Origin: Aeromonas fluvialis
GTDB taxonomy: Bacteria > Pseudomonadota > Gammaproteobacteria > Enterobacterales > Aeromonadaceae
DNA: 64,000 nucleotides
Assembly (NCBI RefSeq): GCF_000819885.1
Contig: NZ_CDBO01000008.1
Location: 1 to 64,000 of the forward strand
Direction: 5' to 3'
The notes beneath the pieces are model-generated. The model ran no database searches and had not been told where the DNA came from. It saw only the letters and a program-made list of their open reading frames with translations. Each line of letters starts with the position of its first letter. The first letter of the stretch is position 1. Positions 19,419-28,774 of the stretch are shown in pieces. The position numbers were made by a program, and so were the translations under genes.

Positions 19419-20474
19419 ATGGAACAGATCCGCGTGCTGGGGATCACCTTGTTGGTGATGACATCCCAGACTACGACATCCACCCAGGCCCTGGCCGCAG
19501 AAGGGGAGTCACTGGCCCCGCTAACAGAGTCCTCGCTGACGGTAGCGCCACAGCCGGTGACAGATTGGCTGATGCTGGATGGCACCGTCAGTGCCATCCA
19601 TCAGGGGACGGTGGCGGCCCAGACCAGCGGCCGGGTCTCCCGCATGCTGGTGGATGTGAACGATGAGGTGCAATCGGGGCAACCGCTGCTGGAGATCAGC
19701 GGCAAAGAGCAGTTTGCCGCCGTCACGGGTGCGCAGGCGCGACTGGCCCGGGCGCAGGCCCAGCAGGTGGAGGCAGAGCGCCAGCTCGCCCGCTTTCAGG
19801 CGCTGATTGCCAAGGGGGTGATCACCCGTGCCCAGCTCGATAATGCCGAGGCCTCCGATCGCGCTGCCCGTGCCGAGGTCAATGCCGCCGATGCGGCCCT
19901 CACTCAGGCCCGCGAGGCCTATGGTTATACCCGCATTCTGGCCCCCTACGCCGGAGTGGTGACCAAACGGCTGGTGGAGCTGGGGGAGACAGTCGCCCCC
20001 GGCACGCCGCTGCTGTCGGGCTTTTCGCTTGATGAGCTGCGGGTGGAAGTCGATCTGCCCCAATCCGCCCTGACGCTTGCTCGTGAGCCTGCGGATGTGC
20101 AGGTGCTGCTGCCTGATGGCAAGTCTGTTACCCCCGTCAAACTGACCCGCTTCAATTATGCCGATAGCAAGAGCCACGCCTTCAGGTTACGCCTCGACTT
20201 GCCGCCGCAAACCGCCGGGGTATTGCCCGGCATGTGGCTCAAGGTGCAGCTCAAACAGGGTAAACGTCAGGTGTTGCAAGTACCGGATCGCGCCCTGCTG
20301 CGGCAAGGGGAGTTCAACGGCGTCTATCTGCAGCAGCCCGCTGGCTGGGCCCTGACGCCGGTGCGGGTTGGCCATTGCGTCGAGGGGCTCTGCGAGATCC
20401 TGGCCGGGTTGCAAGCTGGTGACAAGCTGGCCCCCGATGCCTGGGCGCAGCAGCAGGAGCTGGCCCATGAGTAG
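19419..20474 (+). CDS. RND efflux periplasmic adaptor (membrane fusion protein)
   Basis: 351 residues from the ATG at 19419, best spaced from AGGAG at 19407-19411; ATG 19416 is also possible. A signal-peptide-like N-terminus ends near ALA-AE at about residue 27. The biotinyl-lipoyl halves (GRVSRMLVDVNDEVQSGQ and YTRILAPYAGVVTKRLVELG) flank an alpha-helical hairpin at about 95-160, then the beta-barrel and membrane-proximal domains. A Cys pair (HCVEGLC) sits near the C-terminus. No lipobox is seen. It should link the following RND pump to an outer-membrane channel; none is encoded nearby, so TolC or a similar protein is presumed. Confidence 0.9.
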   Translation: MEQIRVLGITLLVMTSQTTTSTQALAAEGESLAPLTESSLTVAPQPVTDWLMLDGTVSAIHQGTVAAQTSGRVSRMLVDVNDEVQSGQPLLEISGKEQFAAVTGAQARLARAQAQQVEAERQLARFQALIAKGVITRAQLDNAEASDRAARAEVNAADAALTQAREAYGYTRILAPYAGVVTKRLVELGETVAPGTPLLSGFSLDELRVEVDLPQSALTLAREPADVQVLLPDGKSVTPVKLTRFNYADSKSHAFRLRLDLPPQTAGVLPGMWLKVQLKQGKRQVLQVPDRALLRQGEFNGVYLQQPAGWALTPVRVGHCVEGLCEILAGLQAGDKLAPDAWAQQQELAHE

Positions 20475-23400
20475 CGAGCTGAACGGCAACAAGGAGGGGC
20501 TGGGGCTCGCGGGCCGGCTGGCCGCGCTGTTTCAGGGCTCGGCCATCACCCCGCTGCTGGCGCTGGTGGGGCTCTTGCTCGGGTTGTTTGCGGTGCTGGT
20601 GACCCCCAAGGAGGAGGAGCCCCAGATCGATGTCACCTTCGCTGATGTCTATATTCCCTTTCCGGGCGCGAGCCCGGCCGAGGTCGAGTCCCTCGTCACC
20701 ACCCCTGCCGAGCAGGTGGTCTCCCAGATAAAGGGGATCGATACCCTCTACTCTTTTTCCCAACCCGATGGCGCCCTGCTGGTGGTGGTGTTCAAGGTGG
20801 GGGTGAGCCGCGAGCAAGCTATCGTCGATCTCAACAACCAGCTCGACTCCCACCGCGACTGGTTGCCACAGGGGATCGGTGTCGGTCAGCCACTGGTGAA
20901 ACCCCGGGGGATCGATGATGTGCCGATCGTCAGCCTCACGCTCTGGAGCAAGCGACTGGGCGCCGCCGAGCTGACCCGGGTCGCCCATGAGCTGGAGACC
21001 GAACTCAAGCGCATTCCCGGTACCCGTGATATCTACACGCTGGGCAGCCAGAGTGCCGTGTTGCGGGTGATGCCGGATCCGGCGGCCCTCAGCGCCCACG
21101 GCATCAGCTGGAGTGAGCTGAGCCAACGTCTTGCGGCCGCCAATCAGGTGGGCACGACACAGGCTATCGAGCAGGACAACAGTGAGATCAAGGTGCAGGT
21201 GGGGCAGTTCCTGCAAAGCGAGCAGGAGGGCCGCGAGCTGGTGGTGGGGTTGCACGACGGCAAGCCGGTCTACCTCGGCGATGTGGCTAGCGTGTCGCTC
21301 GGGGAGGAGACCCCGGTGCAGCGCAGCTGGATGGGGCAGGGGCAGGCCAGTTATCCGGCGGTGACCCTGGCCATCGGCAAGCAGCCGGGCCAGAACGCGG
21401 TCGAGGTGGCCAAGCGGGTGGAGGCGCGGGTCGAGAGTTTGCAGAACCGGCTTATCCCTGCCGGGGTCGAGGTGACGGTGACCCGTGACTATGGCGTCAC
21501 CGCCGAGACCAAATCCAACACCCTCATCGGCAAGCTGATTTTTGCCACTACGGCGGTGGTGCTGCTGGTGCTGGTGAGCATGGGCTGGCGCGAGGCGCTG
21601 GTGGTGGGGGTGGCCATTGTCATTACCCTGGCGCTGACCCTGTTTGCCAGCTGGGCCTGGGGCTTTACCCTCAACCGGGTGTCGCTGTTTGCGCTGATCT
21701 TCTCCATCGGTATTCTGGTGGATGACGCCATAGTGGTGGTGGAGAACATCCACCGCCATCGTGGGCTGGGCAAGGGGGCCCTCAAGGATCTTATTCCGGG
21801 GGCGGTGGACGAGGTGGGGGGGCCGACCATACTGGCGACCCTGACCGTTATCGCGGCCCTGCTGCCGATGGCCTTTGTCAGTGGCCTGATGGGTCCCTAC
21901 ATGAGCCCCATCCCCATCAATGCCAGCATGGGGATGCTCATCTCCCTGCTGGTGGCCTTTATCTTCTCCCCCTGGCTGGCGAGGCATTTGCTCAAGGGGG
22001 AGGTGCTCGGTGCCCACGGCGAGGCCAAGGCGGGTCTTTTTCACCGGCTGATGACCCCTTTCCTGATTGGTGATGGCGCCAAGCGCGCCAGACGCAAACT
22101 CTGGCTGGTGGTGTTGCTGCTGGTCGGGGCCACCACCGCCATGCCGGTGGTGCAGTGGGTGGTGCTCAAGATGCTCCCCTTTGACAACAAGTCGGAATTT
22201 CAGCTGGTGCTCGATATGCCGGAGGGGGCGACCCTGGAGCAGACCGAACGCACCCTGCTGGCGGTCGGGCGAGAGCTTGCCAAGGTGGAGGAGGTGAAGG
22301 ATTACCAGATTTACGCCGGTACCGCGGCCCCCATCAATTTCAACGGCCTGGTGCGCCACTACTTTATCCGCAGCGGCGCCAACGTGGGGGATATTCAGGT
22401 CAATCTGGTGGACAAGCATGAACGGGATCGCAGCAGCCACCAGATTGCCCAGTCGGTGCGGGCGTCGCTGCAGGCCATCGCCAGTGCGGCAGGGGGCAAC
22501 CTCAAGGTGGTAGAAGTGCCCCCCGGCCCGCCGGTCTGGTCACCCATCGTTGCCGAAATATATGGCCCCACTCAAGCCGTCCGCGAAACGGCGGCGCGCG
22601 CCGTACAGGCCCGTTTTGTGGCGACGGCGGATCTGGTGGACGTGGATATCTATCTGACCGACCCACAGCCCAAGTGGCGGCTGGTGGTGGATCGCAGCAA
22701 GGCGGCCCTGCTCGGGGTCGATCTCGGCGACCTGGTGAGCACCCTCAATGGCGGGGTGGGTTATCAGGATGCCAGCTGGCTGCAGGGGCATGGCGCCAAG
22801 TATCCGGTGCCGATCCGCATCGAACTGGCTCCCGGTGACAAGCGGGATCTGGCGGGGGTGCTGGCCCTCAAGGTGCGCAGCCAGAGCGGCCAGCTGGTGC
22901 GGGTCTCCGAGCTGGTGAGTCGGCGGGACGAGGTGGCCCCCAGCTATATCATGCACAAGAACATGCAGCCCATGGTGATGGTGGTGGCTGACATGGGGGG
23001 CCATACCGACAGCCCGCTCTACGGCATGTTTGCCGCCGGTGCCGATATCGACCTGCCCCAATATTACGTGCAGCAGCCCGACAAGCTGGGGGAGGTGGCC
23101 CTGTTGTGGGACGGGGAGTGGAAGGTAACCTACGAGACCTTCCGCGACATGGGGATCGCCTACGGGGTGGGGATGATCCTCATCTACCTGCTGGTGGTGG
23201 CCCAGTTCCGCTCCTATCTGGTGCCGCTTATCATCATGGCGCCCATTCCGCTCACCCTCATCGGGGTGATGCCGGGCCACGCTCTGCTGGGGGCCCAGTT
23301 TACCGCCACCTCGATGATCGGGATGATCGCCCTGGCCGGGATCATCGTACGCAACAGCATCCTGCTGGTGGACTTTATCGAGCAGCAGCGAAGAGTCGGT

Positions 23401-23619
23401 ATGGCGTTCGAGCAGGCGGTGATTGCGGCGGCGCAGGTGCGGGCCAAACCCATCATGCTGACGGCGCTGGCGGCGATGATCGGGGCCCTGTTTATCCTCG
23501 GTGATCCCATCTTCAACGGATTAGCCATCAGCCTGATTTTCGGGATCCTGGTCTCCACACTGCTCACCCTGGTGGTGATACCCTTGCTCTATTATGCCCT
23601 GCTCTCCCGACGCTCATGA
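20467..23619 (+). CDS. RND-family efflux transporter
   Basis: 1050 residues from the ATG at 20467, overlapping the adaptor gene by eight bases; typical length for AcrB-like trimers. TM1 lies at about 26-45, then the first periplasmic domain. TM4 carries ILVDDAIVVVENI with the Asp pair of the proton relay, and GPYMSPIPINASMG follows in the inter-helix loop. The second half repeats this plan, ending with the TM10-12 block around FTATSMIGMIALAGI. The substrate cannot be assigned; it is not a CusA-type metal pump by the motifs I can see. It lies inside a run that also encodes sulfur transport proteins and an ABC exporter. Confidence 0.92.
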   Translation: MSSELNGNKEGLGLAGRLAALFQGSAITPLLALVGLLLGLFAVLVTPKEEEPQIDVTFADVYIPFPGASPAEVESLVTTPAEQVVSQIKGIDTLYSFSQPDGALLVVVFKVGVSREQAIVDLNNQLDSHRDWLPQGIGVGQPLVKPRGIDDVPIVSLTLWSKRLGAAELTRVAHELETELKRIPGTRDIYTLGSQSAVLRVMPDPAALSAHGISWSELSQRLAAANQVGTTQAIEQDNSEIKVQVGQFLQSEQEGRELVVGLHDGKPVYLGDVASVSLGEETPVQRSWMGQGQASYPAVTLAIGKQPGQNAVEVAKRVEARVESLQNRLIPAGVEVTVTRDYGVTAETKSNTLIGKLIFATTAVVLLVLVSMGWREALVVGVAIVITLALTLFASWAWGFTLNRVSLFALIFSIGILVDDAIVVVENIHRHRGLGKGALKDLIPGAVDEVGGPTILATLTVIAALLPMAFVSGLMGPYMSPIPINASMGMLISLLVAFIFSPWLARHLLKGEVLGAHGEAKAGLFHRLMTPFLIGDGAKRARRKLWLVVLLLVGATTAMPVVQWVVLKMLPFDNKSEFQLVLDMPEGATLEQTERTLLAVGRELAKVEEVKDYQIYAGTAAPINFNGLVRHYFIRSGANVGDIQVNLVDKHERDRSSHQIAQSVRASLQAIASAAGGNLKVVEVPPGPPVWSPIVAEIYGPTQAVRETAARAVQARFVATADLVDVDIYLTDPQPKWRLVVDRSKAALLGVDLGDLVSTLNGGVGYQDASWLQGHGAKYPVPIRIELAPGDKRDLAGVLALKVRSQSGQLVRVSELVSRRDEVAPSYIMHKNMQPMVMVVADMGGHTDSPLYGMFAAGADIDLPQYYVQQPDKLGEVALLWDGEWKVTYETFRDMGIAYGVGMILIYLLVVAQFRSYLVPLIIMAPIPLTLIGVMPGHALLGAQFTATSMIGMIALAGIIVRNSILLVDFIEQQRRVGMAFEQAVIAAAQVRAKPIMLTALAAMIGALFILGDPIFNGLAISLIFGILVSTLLTLVVIPLLYYALLSRRS

Positions 23620-23646
23620 CGGGAGTCACTAGCGAAAGGATGCGCG

Positions 23647-24786
23647 ATGAAGAGAGGTTGGTTGTGGTGGGGAAGTGGCGCCGTGTTCGCGGTGGCTGCG
23701 GCGGCATGGTGGTGGCGACCGCAGCCGACGCCGATCAGGCTGGCTGAGGTCGGGCGGGGGGATGTGCTGGTCACCGTGGTCAACACCCGGGCTGGCACCA
23801 TCAAGTCGTGTCAGCGGGCCGGGCTCAGTCTGCCCGGTGGCGGCGTGGTGGAGCAGATCGCCGTCAAGGCCGGGGAGCGGGTAGCCCAGGGGGATCTGCT
23901 GCTGACCCTTTGGCGTGACGATATCCGCGCCGATCTCGCCCGTGCCCGTGCCCAGCAGGCGCTCGGCAAGACCCAGCGCGAGGAGCGCTGCAGCGAGGCG
24001 GCCTACTACGAGCGGGAGGCCAACCGGCTGGCCACCCTGCTGGCCAAAAATCTCACCTCCCGCACCCTGGCCGAACAGGCCCAGAATCTGGCCGCTACCC
24101 GCCGCTACATCTGTCAGGCATCCCGTCAGCAGGAGCGGGTCGACGAGGCCCAGGTCGCCCAGGTGGAGGCCCGCTTGAGCGAGCGTCGTCTGCTGGCGCC
24201 CTTTGCCGGGGTGGTGGCGGAGGTCAACAGCAAGCTGGGGGAATACATGACCCCTTCCCCCCCCGGAGTAGCCATGCCCCCGGTTATCGATCTCATCGAC
24301 GATAACTGCCTCTATGTCTCAGCTCCCATCGATGAAGTGGATGCCGCCCGCCTCAAGATGGGCCAGTCTGCCCGGGTACTGCTCGACGCCATGCCCGGGC
24401 GCGATTTTGCCGCCACCGTCACCCGCATCGCCCCCTATGTGAAGGAGCTGGAGAAACAGGCCCGCACCGTGGAGGTGGAGGCGGCGCTCACTGCCTTGCC
24501 CACTGACGTGCCCCTGCTTATCGGCTACAGCGCCGATCTTGAGGTGGAGGTGACTCGCGCCACCGATGTGCTGCGGGTGGCGGCCAGCAGCCGGGCCGAC
24601 GATGGCAGCGTGCTGCGGCTGGAAGGGGATAAGCTGGTGCGGGTGGTGCCCCGCTGGGGCGTGGAGAACTGGAACTGGATTGAGGTGGCCGAGGGTCTCG
24701 CGGCCGGTGATCGGCTGGCCGCCCAGCCCGGACAGATTGTCGGGGAGGGCCCTTTCAGCGCCGCCACGGAGCAGACGGATGAGTGA
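23647..24786 (+). CDS. Cysteine-rich HlyD-type adaptor of the ABC exporter
   Basis: 379 residues. A signal anchor (WGSGAVFAVAAAAWWW, residues 9-24) precedes a periplasmic adaptor with lipoyl halves (GGVVEQIAVKAGERV; RLLAPFAGVVAEVNSKLGE) and a coiled-coil hairpin of roughly residues 95-180. Four cysteines lie in the periplasmic part: KSCQR, ERCSE, YICQA and DNCLY, of which two are on the hairpin. That is unusual for MacA-like adaptors. It starts 27 bases after the RND gene and overlaps the ATPase gene by eight bases, so it is most likely the partner of the MacB-like transporter rather than of the RND pump. Confidence 0.87.
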   Translation: MKRGWLWWGSGAVFAVAAAAWWWRPQPTPIRLAEVGRGDVLVTVVNTRAGTIKSCQRAGLSLPGGGVVEQIAVKAGERVAQGDLLLTLWRDDIRADLARARAQQALGKTQREERCSEAAYYEREANRLATLLAKNLTSRTLAEQAQNLAATRRYICQASRQQERVDEAQVAQVEARLSERRLLAPFAGVVAEVNSKLGEYMTPSPPGVAMPPVIDLIDDNCLYVSAPIDEVDAARLKMGQSARVLLDAMPGRDFAATVTRIAPYVKELEKQARTVEVEAALTALPTDVPLLIGYSADLEVEVTRATDVLRVAASSRADDGSVLRLEGDKLVRVVPRWGVENWNWIEVAEGLAAGDRLAAQPGQIVGEGPFSAATEQTDE

Positions 24787-25486
24787 TCTCATTCGCCTCG
24801 ATGCCGTCAGCCGTCGTTTCACCCTGGGGGGGAGCGACGTCGCCGCCCTCGATCGCGTTTCTCTGCGGGTGGCCGAGGGGGAGTATCTGGCGGTGATGGG
24901 CCCCTCGGGCTCCGGCAAATCGACCCTGCTCAATGTGCTGGGGCTGCTGGACCGGCCCGACGAGGGGCGCTACTGGCTGGGGGGGGAGGATACCGCCACC
25001 CTGTCAGAACCGGCGCTGGCCCAGCTGCGCGGCCATCGCATCGGTTTCGTGTTCCAGTCGTTTCACCTTATCTCCCGCCTCACCGCCCGTGAAAACGTCG
25101 AGCTGCCGCTGATGCTGTGCGGGATCGCCCCCGCCGAGCGCCATCGCCGCAGTCAGCGCTTGCTGGGGGAGCTGGGGCTGGAGAACCGGGCCGGACACCG
25201 CCCTGCCGAGCTCTCCGGCGGCCAGCGTCAGCGGGTGGCCATCGCCCGGGCCATGGCGATGGCGCCGCGGCTGATCCTGGCTGACGAACCCACCGGCAAT
25301 CTCGACTCCCGCTCAGGGGAGGAGGTGATGACCCTGCTTGAGACGCTCAACCGGGAGCAGGGGATCACGCTGGTGGTGGTGACTCACGACCCGCGCCTCG
25401 GTGAACGGGCGGGCAGGCGGATCCTGATGAACGATGGCCGCATCACTACCGATAGCATTACTCGCACCCATAGTGGCGGGGGCTGA
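24779..25486 (+). CDS. ABC exporter ATPase (MacB/LolD type)
   Basis: 235 residues from the ATG at 24779, overlapping the adaptor stop. Walker [10 protein letters not shown] is at about residues 41-49, the Q-loop VFQSFHL follows, the signature is [14 protein letters not shown], Walker B is [14 protein letters not shown], and the H-loop is VVVTHD. The extended D-loop with TGNLDS is typical of the MacB/LolD/FtsE group. It energises the two permeases that follow directly. Confidence 0.95.
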   Translation: MSDLIRLDAVSRRFTLGGSDVAALDRVSLRVAEGEYLAVMGPSGSGKSTLLNVLGLLDRPDEGRYWLGGEDTATLSEPALAQLRGHRIGFVFQSFHLISRLTARENVELPLMLCGIAPAERHRRSQRLLGELGLENRAGHRPAELSGGQRQRVAIARAMAMAPRLILADEPTGNLDSRSGEEVMTLLETLNREQGITLVVVTHDPRLGERAGRRILMNDGRITTDSITRTHSGGG

Positions 25487-26701
25487 ATGCGGCGGCCCGA
25501 TGTGATCCACTTTGCCGCCGTCGCCCTGCTGCGCCAACGCTCACGGGCGCTGGTCTTGATCCTGGCGGTGAGCCTGAGCGTCACTTCCGTGCTGCTGCTC
25601 ACCGCGCTGGGGGAGGGGGCGAGACGCTATGTGGCCGACCAGTTCAGCTCCCTTGGCAAGGATCTGCTGGTGATGTTCCCGGGTCGCAAGGAGACCACCG
25701 GCGGGCTGCCGCCGGTCACCGGCAACAGCCTGCGGCAGATCACCCTCGATGACATGCACTACCTCGGCCAGCACCTGCCCAAGGTGCGGCTGGTGCCACT
25801 GGTGATGGGCTTTGCCGAGGCCAAGCAGGGGGCGCGGCTGCGCCAGACCATGCTGCTTGGCAGCAGTAACGGGCTGCGCGATACCCACGGGCTGCAACTG
25901 CTCTCCGGCCGCTGGCTGCCGGGGGAGGCCGCCGAGGATCGACCGGTCGTCCTGCTCGGGGCCGTGGTAGCCCGGGAGCTGTTTGGCCAGGCCGATCCGG
26001 TCGGCCAGTGGCTGCGTTTTGACAATCGCCGCTTTCGGGTGGTGGGGATCTTCACCAGCCAGAGCAGCAATCTGGGGATGGACATGGCTGAAGCCGCGCT
26101 GATCCCGGTGGGCAGCGCCATGCGGCTGTTCAATACCGAGGGGCTGTTTCGGCTGCTGATCCAGCCGTTGGCGGGGCAGGCTGTGTCCCCGCTGGTCAAG
26201 CGACTGGAGCAACTGATGCAGGCGCGCCACGGGGTGCTCGATGTGACCGTGGTACGCCGTGACGCCATGCTGGCCACCTTCTCCACCATTCTCTCGACCC
26301 TCACCCTGGCGGTTGCCAGCATCGGCGCCATCAGCCTGCTGGTATCCGGCATCATGATGATGAATCTGGCGCTGATCAGCACTCGCCAGCGCACCGGCGA
26401 GATCGGTCTGCTCAAGGCGCTGGGGGCCGACAGTCGCCAGATCCGCCAGCTGTTTTTATGGGAGGCGCTGCTGTTGAGCGGCAGTGGCGCGCTGTTTGGC
26501 ACGGTCTTGGGCTATGCCCTGGTCGCCCTCGCCGCGTTGGTGTGGCCCGGATTTCCGGTGGCGGTGCCTGTGCTCGCGACCCTCTGCACCCTGCCGGCGG
26601 CCCTGCTGACCGGGCTGTTTTTTAGCTGGCTACCCGCTTCCCGGGCGGCACGGCAAGATCCGGTCAGCAGCCTGCGCAGCGGACAATGGAGCGGTGGCTG
26701 A
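25487..26701 (+). CDS. MacB/FtsX-type ABC permease 1
   Basis: 404 residues; its ATG follows the ATPase stop without a gap. TM1 (ALVLILAVSLSVTSVLLLTAL) is followed by a large periplasmic MacB-PCD domain to about residue 260, then three C-terminal helices with the FtsX-type segment LISTRQRTGEIGLLKALGA between them. Four-helix mechanotransmission permeases of this type do not carry substrate through the membrane but work the periplasmic adaptor. It probably heterodimerises with the next protein. Confidence 0.93.
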   Translation: MRRPDVIHFAAVALLRQRSRALVLILAVSLSVTSVLLLTALGEGARRYVADQFSSLGKDLLVMFPGRKETTGGLPPVTGNSLRQITLDDMHYLGQHLPKVRLVPLVMGFAEAKQGARLRQTMLLGSSNGLRDTHGLQLLSGRWLPGEAAEDRPVVLLGAVVARELFGQADPVGQWLRFDNRRFRVVGIFTSQSSNLGMDMAEAALIPVGSAMRLFNTEGLFRLLIQPLAGQAVSPLVKRLEQLMQARHGVLDVTVVRRDAMLATFSTILSTLTLAVASIGAISLLVSGIMMMNLALISTRQRTGEIGLLKALGADSRQIRQLFLWEALLLSGSGALFGTVLGYALVALAALVWPGFPVAVPVLATLCTLPAALLTGLFFSWLPASRAARQDPVSSLRSGQWSGG

Positions 26702-27900
26702 TGCGCCTCGCCGATCTGCTGTTCTGGCTCTGGCGCGCCTTGCTGGCAGGGCGCAGTCGCAGCCTGCTGTCGGCGCTGGGCATCGCCATCGGGATCGCCT
26801 CGGTGACCCTGCTCACCGGCATCGGTGAGGGGCTCAGGCTCTATCTGCTCGACAGTTTCTCCCAATTTGGTACCCGCTTGATCGCCGTGACCCCGGGCAA
26901 GACCGACACCGCCGGCGGCCCGTCCGGTATCCTCTCCAGCAGCCGCCCCCTGCTGTTGGAGGATGCCGATGCCTTGGCAAGATTGCCGGGTATCGAGGCG
27001 GCGCTCCCTGTGGTGCAGGGGCAGGGAGAGGTGCGCAGCCGCGGGCTGACTCGCAGCACCGCCATTCTGGGCACCGGCCCGGCGGCGCTCTCTGGCTGGC
27101 GCCTCAGCCTGATGCAGGGGCGTTTTCTGCCCGCGGATGACAGTGCCATGCCCCGCGCCTATGCGGTGCTGGGGGCCAAGGTGGCAGCGGAGCTGTTTCC
27201 CGGCGGCGATGCCCCGGGGAGTCTGCTGCGCGCCGGAGATCGCCGCTTTCGGGTGGCCGGGGTGCTGGCCCCCAAAGGACAATTTCTCGGCTTTGATCTG
27301 GACGACATGATCTATCTGCCCGCCGCCCACGCCCAGGCGCTGTTCAACAAGGAGGGGCTGCAGGAGATAGACGTCATCTATCGCGCCGGGCAGACAGAGG
27401 CCGACATCTCGGCCCAGGTCCAGCGGGTGCTGATCGCTCGCCACGGCGCCGAGGATTTTACCCTCACCTCCCAGCAGGACATGCTGACCAGCCTTGACAA
27501 GATCCTCTCCATCATCAAGCTGGCGGTCGGCGGGCTCGGCATTATCTCGCTGCTGATCGGGGCGGTCGGCATTTTCAGCATCATGAGCATCGCCCAGCAG
27601 GAACGGATCCCGGAGGTGGGTTTGCTGATGGCGCTGGGCTGCCCACGGCGTCGCATCTTATTGCTGTTTCTGCTCGAAGCCGTGGTGCTGGCACTGCTGG
27701 GCGGGGCTATGGGATTGGCCCTGCTCGGCGGTCTCAAGCTGCTGCTCACCTTGTTGGCGGCCGGGTTGCCGCTCACCCTCCATCCTCTTTATCTGCTGCT
27801 GGCGCTCGGTTGTAGCGCCCTGGTCGGTCTGCTGGCCGGGGTCGCTCCTGCGCTGCGGGCGGTGCGGCTCGACCCGGTGGTGGCCCTGCGGGGGGATTGA
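26701..27900 (+). CDS. MacB/FtsX-type ABC permease 2
   Basis: 399 residues from the ATG at 26701, which overlaps the preceding TGA; an in-frame ATG at 26686 is possible, but GGAG at 26688 favours the inner start. It has the same plan as permease 1: TM1 with ALGIAIGIASVTLLTGI, a periplasmic domain with PGKTDTAGG, and three C-terminal helices flanking AQQERIPEVGLLMALG. It is the last gene of the nine-gene run. No hairpin with a T run was recognised directly after it. Confidence 0.93.
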   Translation: MRLADLLFWLWRALLAGRSRSLLSALGIAIGIASVTLLTGIGEGLRLYLLDSFSQFGTRLIAVTPGKTDTAGGPSGILSSSRPLLLEDADALARLPGIEAALPVVQGQGEVRSRGLTRSTAILGTGPAALSGWRLSLMQGRFLPADDSAMPRAYAVLGAKVAAELFPGGDAPGSLLRAGDRRFRVAGVLAPKGQFLGFDLDDMIYLPAAHAQALFNKEGLQEIDVIYRAGQTEADISAQVQRVLIARHGAEDFTLTSQQDMLTSLDKILSIIKLAVGGLGIISLLIGAVGIFSIMSIAQQERIPEVGLLMALGCPRRRILLLFLLEAVVLALLGGAMGLALLGGLKLLLTLLAAGLPLTLHPLYLLLALGCSALVGLLAGVAPALRAVRLDPVVALRGD

Positions 27901-28062
27901 CCCTGCACCCTGCTGATAAGGGGGCACGAGCGGGGCTGGTTGCAAGATGTGACTATCCGCCGCTCGGATGATTGACTGCTTCCCTTCTGACATATTGTCG
28001 CTGTCGGCCCCTCTGACACGGGGGTATAACGGCCGCACGTTTGTTGTACTAATGGTATAAAA

Positions 28063-28631
28063 ATGAGTGACTTGGTCTATCTGAAAGACGACAGCGACAA
28101 TGCTGTTCACCCCGATTTTTCCGCCCGCTTTGCAACCGTAAAAACCAATTTTTTCTCACGCAATCCCGATCTCTGGCCCGTTTTTCGCGAACCCGGATTT
28201 GCCACCCTCAATGAATTTCGGGCCCGTGGCCTGGCGCCGGATGCCCGCCTGAACGCCTGGCCAGATGGCCAACCCCAATCTGGTCTACTCCGAATATGCC
28301 GGAGTGGCCGAGGAGCTGGAGAAGAAGGTGGTGCGCCAGATTGTCCTGCTGGCGGGCTATGACCCGGATCGGGTCACAGGTATCTTCACCCAGGGGGACA
28401 TTCTGTAACCGCTACGGCTACCTGCTCGGCATTCGCAAGAGCCTGCCGGAGGCCAAGCACAAGGGGCTCGGCCACTATCAGGATTACACCAACTGGGTGG
28501 CGGCGGTGGCCGGCTCCGACTACGATGCGCGAGGGCGCTACTCCTACATCGCCGGGGAGAAAGCCGTCTTTATGAACCCCGCCTGCACTCGCGAGCAGAT
28601 CGACGCCTTTATCGACCATATTCGCGGTTGA
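28063..28631 (+). pseudogene. Pseudogene of a PLP-dependent decarboxylase (PanP/GadB-like)
   Basis: Three separated blocks of one protein remain. An N-terminal block from the ATG at 28063 (MSDLVYLKDDSDNAVHP) ends near 28260. A second block in another frame begins ANPNLVYSEYAGVAEEL and reads GIFTQGDIL then TAA, where an extra G relative to the expected GGTFCN causes the break. After it, the frame RYGYLLGIRKSLPEAKHKGLGHYQDY continues and joins abruptly to AGEKAVFMNPACTREQ, a C-terminal-like end at 28631. A complete enzyme is about 550 residues, so most of it, including the PLP-lysine region, is gone. The family assignment is from recall of PanP-like aspartate/glutamate decarboxylases. Confidence 0.75.
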
Positions 28632-28774
28632 TGGCGCTCTTCCTGACCACTGATGGTGGCCAATAGTGACCAGTGGTGGTTGGGGATCTTGTCAACAGAT
28701 AAACAAACGGCGAGCCGTTTGGCTTGCCCTTCTGTTTTTGCGGTACTGTGCGCAATTAGTGGGGAAGGCCGGGT

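Noticed and set aside
20314-22440. 708-codon open frame antisense to the RND pump gene
   Set aside because: His/Gln-rich low-complexity product typical of the reverse of a GC-rich gene; no ribosome site or relatives recognised.
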